This document shows positions 50,001 through 62,000 of a stretch of 64,000 nt of DNA, piece by piece. Made by a program: the position numbers and the translations under genes. The DNA comes from Euleptes europaea (lineage: Eukaryota; Chordata; Lepidosauria; Squamata; Sphaerodactylidae): the NCBI RefSeq assembly GCF_029931775.1, contig NC_079314.1:76933879-76997878 (forward strand), read 5' to 3'. The first letter of the stretch is position 1. Each line of letters starts with the position of its first letter. The notes under the pieces were generated by a model. It saw nothing but the letters and a program-made list of their open reading frames with translations. It searched no databases and was not told the origin of the DNA.

Positions 50001-53000
50001 CAAAGCGGCCATTTTCTCCAGGGGAACTGATCTCTGTCAGCTGGAGATCAGTTGTAATAGCAGGAGATCTCCAGCTAGTACCTGGAGGTTGGCAACCCTA
50101 GTCATGAGTCAATAAAAAATTCCTGTTTGCTTCCTTAGCAGTCAGCTAATCCCACACTGCCTTGCATAATAAGGGGCTGGGGATGCTGGTGAAAGCCTAG
50201 GATCCAAAGATGAAATTGTCCATTATAGGCTCCAGGTTTACTGCTGAAGGTAGGCCTCAGACACCTGCCATCTCATGCTTATATTCCCTCCCTTCAAAGG
50301 GAAATGTGCAAAAACCATCCTCACCCATAGGCACGAGCAGGAAATACAGTTCTCAGCGGTTTGATGTACTGTTTCAGCACATTTGTTTTCTATAACTGTG
50401 CAGCATGATGTGAAGCTCTGCACAGAATGGATACTTTTTGTGGATCCAATTTCCCACCGTACTAGTTCAGTACAAATCACTGAGCCAGGCATCAATGTAG
50501 GCAACTTTAGGAGATGTTGGAGTAAATGGACAGTGCTGTTCAGTATTCCACATCATGGATGTTTTCTTTTGGGCAATCTGCTTCTCCTGCATTATTGTGC
50601 TCTTTCCCCCCCTCAGTTCTCCAGCAAGAATGATTGAAGGAACTCCGCAGCTTCACGCCAACGCATGGAAGGTTTCTTCAGCATGCCATGTGCCCGTCAA
50701 CGTCCCTGTGGTCGATCCTTGTAACATTAACCAACAGAATGGTGCACTTTACTTTTTGGGATTTTGGTATCGATTTATCATAATTGCATTAGATCACATT
50801 ATTGTTGTGGTTTTTCAGCTTTATTTTTGGGGATGTTAAATATGTTCTAGAAAAAGCAATATTTTAAAATTAAAATCAAATGTCTTTCTTGTTTGCTTAA
50901 ATCCCATTTATTTCTATGACCATTTACTCTTAATTTAAGAGGGGGGGGGTTATGCCTATTTAGAACAGTAGGGTGAGGATTGTATCCGACCTTTACTTGC
51001 ATTATGTTTTACTGAACTGTTACTTTGGAGTGGTGTGAATTATTATGTTTTGCTCTTTGAGTGCTCTGTTAACATAAAAAGCTAAATATTTGTTTTTTAT
51101 TTAGTTGGTTATGCAGCCCAGTGTGATGTAATCAATCAAGACCTCTTTGCTCCATGTCATGCCTACATCAGTCCAGAATTGTACTACCAACTGTGCCGCT
51201 TTGATGCTTGTAAATGTGGGAGCTCTTGTTTGTGCAATGCGCTTGCACACTACGCCTATGTATGTCGCAAGCATGGAATTATTGTTGACTTCAGATCTCA
51301 CGTCTCGTACTGTGGTGAGTTATTGAGTGTGGAAAACAAACATGGTTATAAAAAACTGAAGTTCTGTTGGAATGTGTGCTGCCTTCAGAACAAACTAAGA
51401 CCTTGTTTCCAAGTCTGCTCACTCTAGTAATCCTCATGCTGAACATAATGCAGTTCTGACCTGTTCTTTGATGTCTAAAAACTTGTCCTCCTGGATTAAG
51501 GCATTAAGATACTAGACTGGACCTGGGCATTCATTCAGAAATTACTGTCTGAGCTAGTGACATCTGTTTGTTGACTATGAGACAAGTGATTTAAGATATT
51601 GCAAACCAAATCCACGTAGCTCTGTGTTTACTGGGGAGAAAGAGCCATAACTAGATCTTCCCAGCATCTTTTACAGCAATGTTTTAGCCATGCAAGACCA
51701 CTGTTCAGATTGGGCCACCTGTGAAGGGAGAGGAGGTTTAACGCTTCTACCCTTGCATGGTTTTACCTATCAAAACTGACCCTCTCACATGTTGCTTTAA
51801 ACCTGGAAGGCAAAACAACGGATCCAACTCCTTTCTTTCAACACCTTGTACTCATCTTTTTTTTCTTTGAAACTTAATGTGAATTGGGGATGGACTTTAT
51901 ACATCTGGAGATGAGTTTTAAAAGATGCTGAAATATCTGAGAATAGATTTCTTAGTGTCTCACCTGTTTTATCCTAATATGCCTTAAACAGTTTGAACCA
52001 TTTGAAATGCTATGTTTTGTTTTTTGCCTAAAGTTAAACCATTGTATCCTGAATTCACACATTAACAGATCACTTCAGGATACAATGGTTCCATATTAAC
52101 ATACCACACCCTCATTAGCACATTATCTTGATACTTACAGGACAATGATTAGCACATTACCTTTGATACTTTTTGCAGGACAATGATTCAGCTCAACCCC
52201 CCCCTTTCTGACTATATATTACTCTTCCTACACACTTGACACTGAGAGACACTGTCATTCAATGTTACTCCTCTGAAGATGCCTGCCACAGCTGCTGGCG
52301 AAACGTCAGGAAAAAAAATACCAAGACCACGGTCACACAGCCCAGATAACCTACAAGAACCGCTGGTTTGCTTGTTTGCATACCTGGCAGAGGGAGAAAA
52401 TTAGATAGCGTGGCTCAGTACTAATTGATTTTGAGAACTTGCATTTCAAACCCCATTCTGCTAGAGATTCCCTAACTAAATTCAGATGCTCTTCTTAACC
52501 TCAGTTTCCAGGCCAGGATAATGGTGGTTTCTTCTGCAGAGGCATTCACAGTGGCAATGGAGCTTATGCATGGGAGTGTGTGTATACCCTCATCTCTCCC
52601 CTCATGCCCACCATTTCCCCCTCCACAGGCTTTTTGCTGTTTGTTTTTTAGTTGGTAGTAGGAACATCACTATAGTCAGGTGTGTGTGTGAGGAGAATTA
52701 GCAGGCACCAGGGGAAATGGTGCAGTGTGTGGGGAGTTTTAGAAATCCTCACCTTCCCATCCACATTTTTCCCAAACAATTTTGGGTATGATCTTCCCAG
52801 AAAGGTCACACCAAAGCACATGTTGGGAAACCAGTAGCAAAGCCAGGGAAAACCTAGAAGGTGGGCAAATGCAGGACAGTGTTGTACAGAAGCCCAGGTA
52901 AGAACCACTGGCCATTTGGATGGGGAGTGTGGGTCAAAAGCTCTGTGTGGAAGCAGTCAGTGAAATCCATCAGGGAGCTAAACAGGTTGTTATGAGGGAA

Positions 53001-56000
53001 ACAAAACCGAGACTACAATGATTCTTTCATCTTATAGATTTTTCATGATACTAACCACAGTTCTTAGATAATTTTGGACTGCTTAACTTTTTTGTATTCA
53101 GGAAGCAGGATACAAAAGGCATGCAAACAGCTTCCTTTATGATCCGTGTATTGTCTGTCATAAGCTGTCTAGATCAAGGACCATGATCTATTTTCTGTGC
53201 AGTGCCTATCACATTGGTGCTCAGGTAAAGTTTAGAAGTAAGACAAAAAGACCCCATCTTCTAAAGCCCAGAAGAGACAAGCTTCTTTTAAAAATTATCT
53301 TCACCTTTCCTTCATTTTTAAAATTCAGAAATAGGATGCTTCTTTTCATTGTTTAACATTATTAGTGTAGTGTAAAATGATATTTTGCATCAGGCCACAG
53401 TTCTCTGTTATAGGAAAAGGAGAAAAAATGTTATCTGGAAGAAAAGAATTATTGTCTCACTTTGCATCCGTTCATTTGACACCCCTCCCCTGCTGTATCT
53501 GGATGCTGCTAGGTCCTCCCTATCTTTCCTCCCACCACCAGGGCTAATAGCAGCTCAGGTGAAGGTCTTATCTGTCCATGAAATAGCAGGGAGAGAAAGG
53601 ATTAACCCTCCCTCACCCCAGTAACATAGCACTGATGCACTATCAAAAAATGCCCCCCCCCCACAGACACATTTTAAAGAAAAGTAAAGATACGTGCCCT
53701 TTTACATGCATCTCCCATTACCTCGTTGAAGGGAGAAATTGACTAAAGGTGGAGATCTCCTGACTTATTTTCTTACTTATTTCTTCCTATTATTCCTCTC
53801 TTACATTTCCTTATTATTATTTGTTTTTATTATATAGATGAGATAAGGGATTTTTTTTTCTTCACCAGTTCAGGGCATAAATAGATATGATAACAAGATT
53901 CAGCCTAGATCCTACCAAGGGAATGGAGATTACCGTATTTAAAGTGCAGCAATGGCAGACAGAAAGGAGTAACTGACCTCTTTCACCACTGATTTTAAGC
54001 TATTTTTTCTCCCAGTCTCAGTCCTACTTTTGGAGCCCTAGTGAGATAAAACAGATTTTTGAAAATATTTATTTGGGGGAGGAAAATGCAAAGCAGAGGG
54101 AGAAGAGGTCAGTTCTTCCTTTTTGCCCAGTCATGCTGCATTTTAAATCTCATTCACATAAACACACACATCTACAGTTTTATAGGGGGATCCCTGGCGG
54201 TAGAGCAAATTCTGCTCAGCTTTCTTCAGTTGTAAAATTTAGTGTGGCCCTCATCGACTAGAAGTATTTTGAGCAAAGTTTCAAAAAGACAGGCACTTCG
54301 TAAAAAGTAACTTTAAATCTCAAATATTAAGGTACATAACTGTTAATTAGAATTACTTTGGCTTTTTAAAAGTTGATATATAGAAAGGTTATGATCTGTG
54401 TTTTGTTAAACGGTAACAATGCATCTCAGTATATGTGCCTGTATTTTATTTCTGATAGGTTAACAATGTGCTGTTTTTCCATAGCATTAGTGTGTAGAAG
54501 TGGTATGCAGTACGACCAGTGCTCTTCCTTCTGTGAGCGCTCCTGTTCTTCCTTGTCTTCTTTGGATGTTTGTGATCATGACTGTGCAGAAGGGTGTAAT
54601 TGCCCAGAGGGGAAATACTTTGAAGCATCTATCAACTTCTGTGTGCCAATGTAAGCCTTTACAATGTTGTAATAAATAATATTCAGGAAATGTTTCTTTG
54701 TTTGTTTTAATTGGTGTTAGAAAGGGAAGATACCCCCTTTATCGCAAAGCAGGACCAAAGCATACCAGCCATCTACAGATGTAAGCTAAATCACTGTGAG
54801 ATCACAGGATGCCACGATCAGAGATCAGTTGCATCTACCCACCTTGAGCTCTTTGTTGAAGAAAGGTGGGCCAAAAGTGTCCTAATAGTCCTAAAAGGGT
54901 CCTAATAAAAGTGTCTGTTCTGGGTATTCAAGTTAGTGAGCTTCAGCAAGCAACATTCTTCCTTTCCCCAGCATCAGCAGAAAACCTGACATCGGACAAA
55001 GTATTTGCTCAAAATGGTACTCAGTTACATTCTGAGTATGATTAAACCTTATTCCTTGAGGATTTCCAAAGGAAATATTTTTGGGTTAAAAATTTAGGCC
55101 ACTCATATTTTAGAATCGGAGGCAAAAAACCCCAAACAAACCCAAATATACCTCCTCTGCTGTGTTTGAGATCTAGTTAAATATATGCCAATTTGCCATT
55201 TTTTGAAAGTAAGCCAGAATCTCATGCCCGAGACTGGCCAGCTCACTGTGCCTTGTTCCCTTGGGTGATTCTGTCTCAGAGTTGTATCAGTTCTTCATTT
55301 TATGTTATTGAAAGGGCTGACAGATTGTCAGGAATGTAAGCAAATAATAGTTAACTCCAGCACTGCTAGGGAAATCAATACGTAACTGCTTAGTGTATAT
55401 CTCCCTATGAACAGAGGAAAACTTCATTTTTCTAAGGTTACTACACTTGGAAACAAAATATACAGAAATTTAAAATGATGCCGCAGGTCTTGTCTAAGGT
55501 GAAAGCCATACTTTAAATGTTAGTGATAAAGATGGTAATTTAAAACTATATAATAAAAGCTTTGTACCATGTTCTTTTCTATAACTCATATGTCTAAATT
55601 CACCAGTTTTGTTTTATCAGGTCTAGCTGCCGATGTTATTATAAAGGCAGAAGTTTTCAGCCTGGGGAAATGCTACCCACACCTTCAGGCTTATGGTAAG
55701 TGCCAATATTAAGAATTCTCTTTTTAAATAATATGATGTAATGTACAACATATAATATACAGACTGATTTATATGCACATGTTTTTGAAGCTTCAGTTTT
55801 CCATCTAAGCTCAATTGCTTCTAGAGGTGTGTTTATTTTATGTACAATAAATAATAGAATTTTTAAAAAGGGCCTGAATATTCTCTGTTGATTTTGCTAA
55901 TGGTTTTGCATTAAAATATGCTGCATGTAACACATGTTGAACTCTTAACTTCTACAATGCCATGAGCTATCTTTTGACTGAGTTCTTTACTGGATATACC

Positions 56001-59000
56001 AACACAGAGCCAATTCACAAAAGACCTTCTGCTTATGATGGCTGTCACTGTGTATGGAGGTGATTGTATGACATACACCAGAACTGGAATTGGATTTACA
56101 TTTCTGGTGGAAATGTAGACTCATTGATGTACTACTAATCCTTGCTCAGTTTGTGTGATGCCAGTTTGGTCATTTAGACCTCTGTATGAGCTCAGTTAGC
56201 AATGAGGTTTAGGACAACTATCCTTGGTATTATCATCTAAAAGCAGAGGAGGACTGGCTTCAAGCTTGCATGATTTATCCTTTAAGAAAAAAGAATCAGA
56301 CCCCTGGATCCACCAATGTGTTTTAAATGTACAAAGCAAGAATCTATCCTCAGGATCTAACCACAGTTAGTGTATAACTTGTCTTTGTTACATTATCCTG
56401 AATATACTCTTTTGCTTATGAACAACATGTCTTGCTGGATCAGACCCAGGCCAATTTAGTCAGCTGCATATAGGGAGCCCGCCCTGACCTGGATGGCCCA
56501 GGCTAGCCTGATCTCATCAGATCTCAGAAGCTAAGCAGGGTCAGCCCTGGTTAGTATTTGGATGGGAGACCGCCAAGGAATACCAAGGTTGCTGTGCAGA
56601 GGAAGGCACTGGCAAACCACCTCTGTTAGTCTCTTGCCATGAAAACCCCCAAAGGGGTCGCCATAAGTCGGCTATGACTTGAGGGCACTTTACACACACA
56701 CACACACATATAGGGAGCCCAGATGCAGAGCATGATGGTGATATCCCTATCCTTCCCTCAGTATCTGATGATCAGATGTACACTGCTTCCAAACATTGAA
56801 ATTCTGTGCCTTTGTTAGAATTTTCCGACTTGACGTTGTCTAAGTGTGCCTCATTCCACTTGCCACAAGTCTCTTGTACTTTCTACAGCTCTGTCCAGCC
56901 ACTCAAGAATCCTGCCTTCTAGCCAAAGCAATCTGCTTTTGCAGAACTGTTTGGTTTTATTCAATTAATTAATTAAACATTTTGATCCTCCTTTTTCTAG
57001 AGAGTCAAGATGGCTGGTGCAACTAGTAGAAGAGCACAGCTGGTTCTTAGAAAAGAAGAACAAGCTGCCTGCTCATTGCAATAATTGCAGCAAGCAAATA
57101 TATTCTAAGGTGTTGGGCTAGGATCCGGGAAGTATGTGTGAAAAGTGCCGTCTAGTTACAGCTGACTCACGGTGACCCCGTAGGGTTTTCAAGGCAAGAG
57201 AAATTCAGAGGTGGTTTGCCATTGCCTACCTTTGGCTGGGCTGAGAGAACTGTGACTGGCCTAAGGTAACCAGTAGGCTTCATGTGGAGGAGTGGGGAAT
57301 CGAACCCAGTCCTCCAAATTAGAGTCCTCTGCTCTAAACTACTTCACCACACTGGCTCCTATAAGATCTCGGAAACGCAGGTGTAAATCTCTACTTGTGC
57401 CATGGAAACCTGCTGAGTGACCTCGGGCCAGTCACACACTCTCAGCCCTGACCCTGGCTAGTATTTGGATGGGAGAGCACCAAGGAATACCAGGGGCGTG
57501 ATGCGGGGGCAGGCATTGGTAAACCACTTCTGAATGTCTCTTGCCTTGAAAACCCAATGAGGTTTCCATAAGTCAGCTGTGACTTGATGACAACCCCCCC
57601 ACCAAAATGGTGCTTGTTAAATATTTTGAATTTGACAATTGTGCAAAAGATTACAACCACCATCTTTCCTGAAGCAAACAAGTGATCTGAGTGCTGGGCA
57701 GAAAAGGAGGACACACAGAACTGAAGCTGGCAGTGGAGCAGGTGGTTGTTCTGATGTAGGATTCTCTGGCAAGCAACAGGAGATGGAGTCTTGCAGGAGT
57801 TCTAGGAGATGGTACAAAAAGACGTGTTTCAGCAAATTGTGCTTTCCATCTCAGCTTTTGAATAACTCCAGTCTCTTCTCTTTTCTGAGCCTTGCCTGAT
57901 AAAGGCTGTGAAACCGTCTTTGATCTTTGTAAGACGTGTAGGGAATATCAGGTTTCTTATAGAAACAGATTCTAAAGTGCTATATAAACTCTTCTCTACC
58001 TTTGAGGTCCCGCTTCCTGTCTGCCATAGACAATACTCCTTTCTGGACCCGATGGCTGGTTCTCTGAAGATGATGCCTTCATTGTCTTACATGGGCTCAA
58101 ATACCAATGGCTACTTTTTGTGTTCTGTGGTAGATTTGTAAGCTCCCAGATCTGTGTCAGTGTATCAGTAACAATGCTTCAGATGCCATGTTGCAATGAA
58201 TTTGATTGAGACATCCAAAAGAATGGCCAACATTTCAAAACATTGTATGTTTTACAAAGCCATCACACGCAAAAACATTTGTGTGAATTGACACTCAACT
58301 AGATATAATATCTCAGTATTAGTTATCAGAAGCAGGTGAACTTGTATTAAAAACACTTGTTCAATTATAAAAATCAAACATTATATCATTTACATTTTTA
58401 CTGCACTTAGTTACATTATATAAGGTTTTTGAAATCTTAACGTATGCAGTGAATGCTTGTATTTTTTTTTACTTGTACATTAAAGTTCTGAACTTTTAAA
58501 ATAGTAAATAATTTAAATGTCTGTTTCTATATACGCTGACTAGCCATTGTCTGAATGGAACAATGAAATGTACTGAAGCTGCTGCAGTTCCTGCAGGTAA
58601 ATCTCTTGGTTACTCTAGATGAAAAGTTTGGTCAATTTTCTTGTAGTCTGAGTCAGGTACTACATATTCCAAGGAGGAGTACTGAATGTGGAGCTGAATT
58701 CAAATCCCTACTTACCCTTGATCTTTCATTGTTGCCTTTCATCCTCATTCCTTTTTTCCCTTAGAGGAACAGTAATAGTTGTGAGGGGTTGCTTTGCCAA
58801 ATTATAATGCTTTGCCAAACTATAATGAAGTGGCAGCGCAAACGTGGTGAGGAGGTGGTGGGAGGGAGTGGAAACGGAGCTGTGGAGACAGACAGGGTAG
58901 AAGTGAAGCAGATGTGAAGCAAGAAGGTGGGAAGCTGCTGGGGGAGGGAGTAAGTGGGAGTTCCTTTCCTTACCTTGTTCATCTATGTTTTTGAGAAATT

Positions 59001-62000
59001 AGAGCAAATAGAGCCAGTGTGTCATAGTGGTTAGTGTGTTAGGCTAGGACCTGGGAGGCCCAGTTTGAGATCCCCACTCACCATGGAACTCACTTGATGA
59101 TCTTGGCCACTCACTCTCAGCCTACTTCACAGAGTTATTGTGAGATTAAAATGAGGAGAAAAGAGAGCCATGTGTGCTGCCTTAAGTTCCTTGGAGGAAA
59201 TGCAGGGTAAAAATGTACTAAATAAATATAAAGTGATTTTCAGTCTCACTAATTGCAAGGGGAAATTAAGCACATGCTACTCTCACACCTAGCTTGTAAT
59301 TTGTTTTTTGAAGTTCACACATGCCCTGAAGAAAAAATCTACTACGACTGCCGATCTCATGTACCTGGCTTGCCATCAGCTGGAGTGAACTGTGAGCTAT
59401 CTTGTGCAAACCTTGCCATGAACTTTACCTGTACACCATTGCCACCATGTGTGAGTGGTTGTGTCTGCCCCCCTGGGTAAGTGCCTCCAAAAGTAAGGAC
59501 TGGAGCAATCTAAAACAAAATTGCACTTAGGAATTTAATAACTCATTCCTCTTGTGCATAATATTGAGTTCCTAGGAAACCATCCTCCAGAGCAAGGAAC
59601 TTTCTGCTAGCACAAGAAGCATTACGGAAGAGGAAGAGGTGTATTCCACTGGTGGAAGACTCCTTGTGTTGGAGGAAGGTTCAGCTGCTAGCAGAATGTT
59701 TTAATAGGATCTCGTCAGACCTCAGAAGTTAAGCAGGGTTGGCCCTGGTTAGTACTTGGATGGGAGACCATCAAGGAATACCAGGGTTGTTATGCAGAGG
59801 AAGTCAATGGCAAACCATTTCCATTTGTCTCTTGCCTTGAAAACCCTGTTGGATTGCCATAAGTCAGCTGTGACTTGACAGCACTTTACACACACACAGT
59901 GCAATGTTAAGTACTCCCCTCATCTTGGGGTTAAAGTCAGCCTACCAGAATAATATGAACAACAACAGCCTGCACCTGGAGAAGCATGCTGACTCAGCGC
60001 TACCAGCTACCAGCACCTTCTGGCTGAGCTGGCCTTCATAATGCAGCCCTCTTGTTGAGAGTGGTGCCCTTGGGTGACACTGGAGAGGGACACCAGAGGA
60101 GGCTATCCTTCTGGTGTGTCCCTCTATCAGGGAACTCTGGTGGCTGGTGGAACCCTAGGTTGGATCTGTTGTTTGGGATTGGATGGTGGCAGTCTCATCC
60201 CTTAAAGTAGTCATTTTGAAGATCTGGAGACTGCCTTCCAGCATGTGTGTTGTTCCACCTTGGATTGAGATGGTGCATAGGATGGGAAGATATGGCAGGG
60301 GGAGTGTAGGTGTAGGAAGACATGCAAGAAGATGTAATGATGCTTGCTGCATCCCCTCCCTCAAAATGTGGGTGGGGAGGCTCCGTTAGGTGGCTCCACT
60401 TCAACCTTGGTGTGGTGCAATGCCAGGTCTGTGAAAAATAAGATCACAACAATATCTGACCTGTTGCATGAGGAACTGGTCGACCTGGCTTGACTGAAAC
60501 CTGGCTGGATGACTCTGATGTGGTCACTTTGACACAGTTGACACCAGCTGAGTGTAAAGCCCTTCACCAACCTCGAACGGAGGTGGGTGGGGGTGGGGTA
60601 GCATTTCTTTTCTGTGAATCCTTCTCTTATCAGTAGGTACCTAGTGCAAACAGAGGTTGGCTTTGACTGTATGTACCTTGTGTTGGGCACCAGGGACAGA
60701 CTAGGGATCCTGCTGGTGTACTGTCTGCCTAGTTTACCAGCAGGGTCTCTGCCTGAACTGATGGAAGTGGTGTTGGACTTGGTGCTGAGGATCCCAAGGA
60801 TGATTGTCTTTGGGGATTTCAACATACAATTCTAGGCTACCTTGTCCGGTCAAGTTCAGGTCTTTATGGCTGGCATGACAATGATGAGTTCGTCTCCGAT
60901 TGTAATGAGCCCAACACATGAAAAAGGACACATGCTGGACTTTCTTTTCCACACCAAGCATCTTGCTGGTGATCTTATTAGAGGGCTGGAGGTTTTGCCC
61001 CACTATCACTATCTTCTGGACACAAAGAGTCTCCATTGGAGGTGCAGAGTCATGAGGTTTGAATGGCAACCATCTTTTAAAGGGGTGATGGGGGAGAGAT
61101 TTGGGGTTTGCAATTTCATTTTTGTTTTGTTTTAACAGAATGTTTTTAACTATTGTAAGCTGCCTTGAACCATGAGAAAAGGTGGGATATAAATGTTTGA
61201 ATAAGTAAATAAAGTATTGGAGTGGATCCAACCATCCTCTAAGTAGCTTTCCTCCTCCTTAGAGGATTTTCTGTTTTAAATTAATGTTGTTATTTTGAAG
61301 GATGGCAGAGCATAAAGGAAAATGCTATGTCCCTGATAGCTGTCCCTGTACATGGAAAGATTGGGAATATATGTCAGGAGAAATAATAGCTACACCTTGT
61401 TATACATGGTGAGTAATTGTTGCTTCACTACCAACATATCAGTTTGTAATGACAGAGTGGATTTTTGTATTAAATATTAATTTAGGGGATCACATTAGTT
61501 TTCAGTGAATTATATTATGCGATAATAGAATATGAAAGAAGTTCCAGTAATAAATTAAGAAAAAAAATAAGGTTGAAAATGGAAGCAAATGTTATATCAA
61601 ATAATGCTGCCGGTTCTATATTCTGTCTTTCTCAAGGCTATAAATGGATATAGTCCTAACATAGGTCAAATAGCAAAACCAAATGTGGTATAGTTGTTAG
61701 AGTGTCAGATTAGGATCTGGCAGGGTCAGGTTCAAATGGCCATTCTGCCAAGGAAGCTTGCTGGATGACCTCGGGCCAGTTGCACACACTCAGCTGAACC
61801 TACCTCTTACTGTTGTTGTGAGGATAGACTGGAGAAGAGAGTGATGTAAGCTGCTTTGGGTCCCCATTGGTGAGAAAGGCAGGGTATAAATGAAGTAAGC
61901 AATTAAAAAGGTGCAGAGGGCTGCTTTTAATTAAATCTGTGCATGGAGATTAAATTATAATTCTGATACAAAAGTCTAGTTACTAGTCATAATGCAACAA

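Larger units (their letters stand above)
55696..58543. other. OTOGL intron 21, SINE-rich
   Basis: 2.8 kb. Holds three SINEs at 56,488-57,600. The remainder (55,700-56,450 and 57,600-58,540) shows no gene. An open frame at 57,908-58,141 has no recognised relatives. Confidence 0.55.

Noticed and set aside
56488-56600. Functional 5S rRNA gene
   Set aside because: Only the internal part of 5S is present, the sequence continues into a SINE body and BovB-like tail, and there is no T-run terminator at the 5S end.
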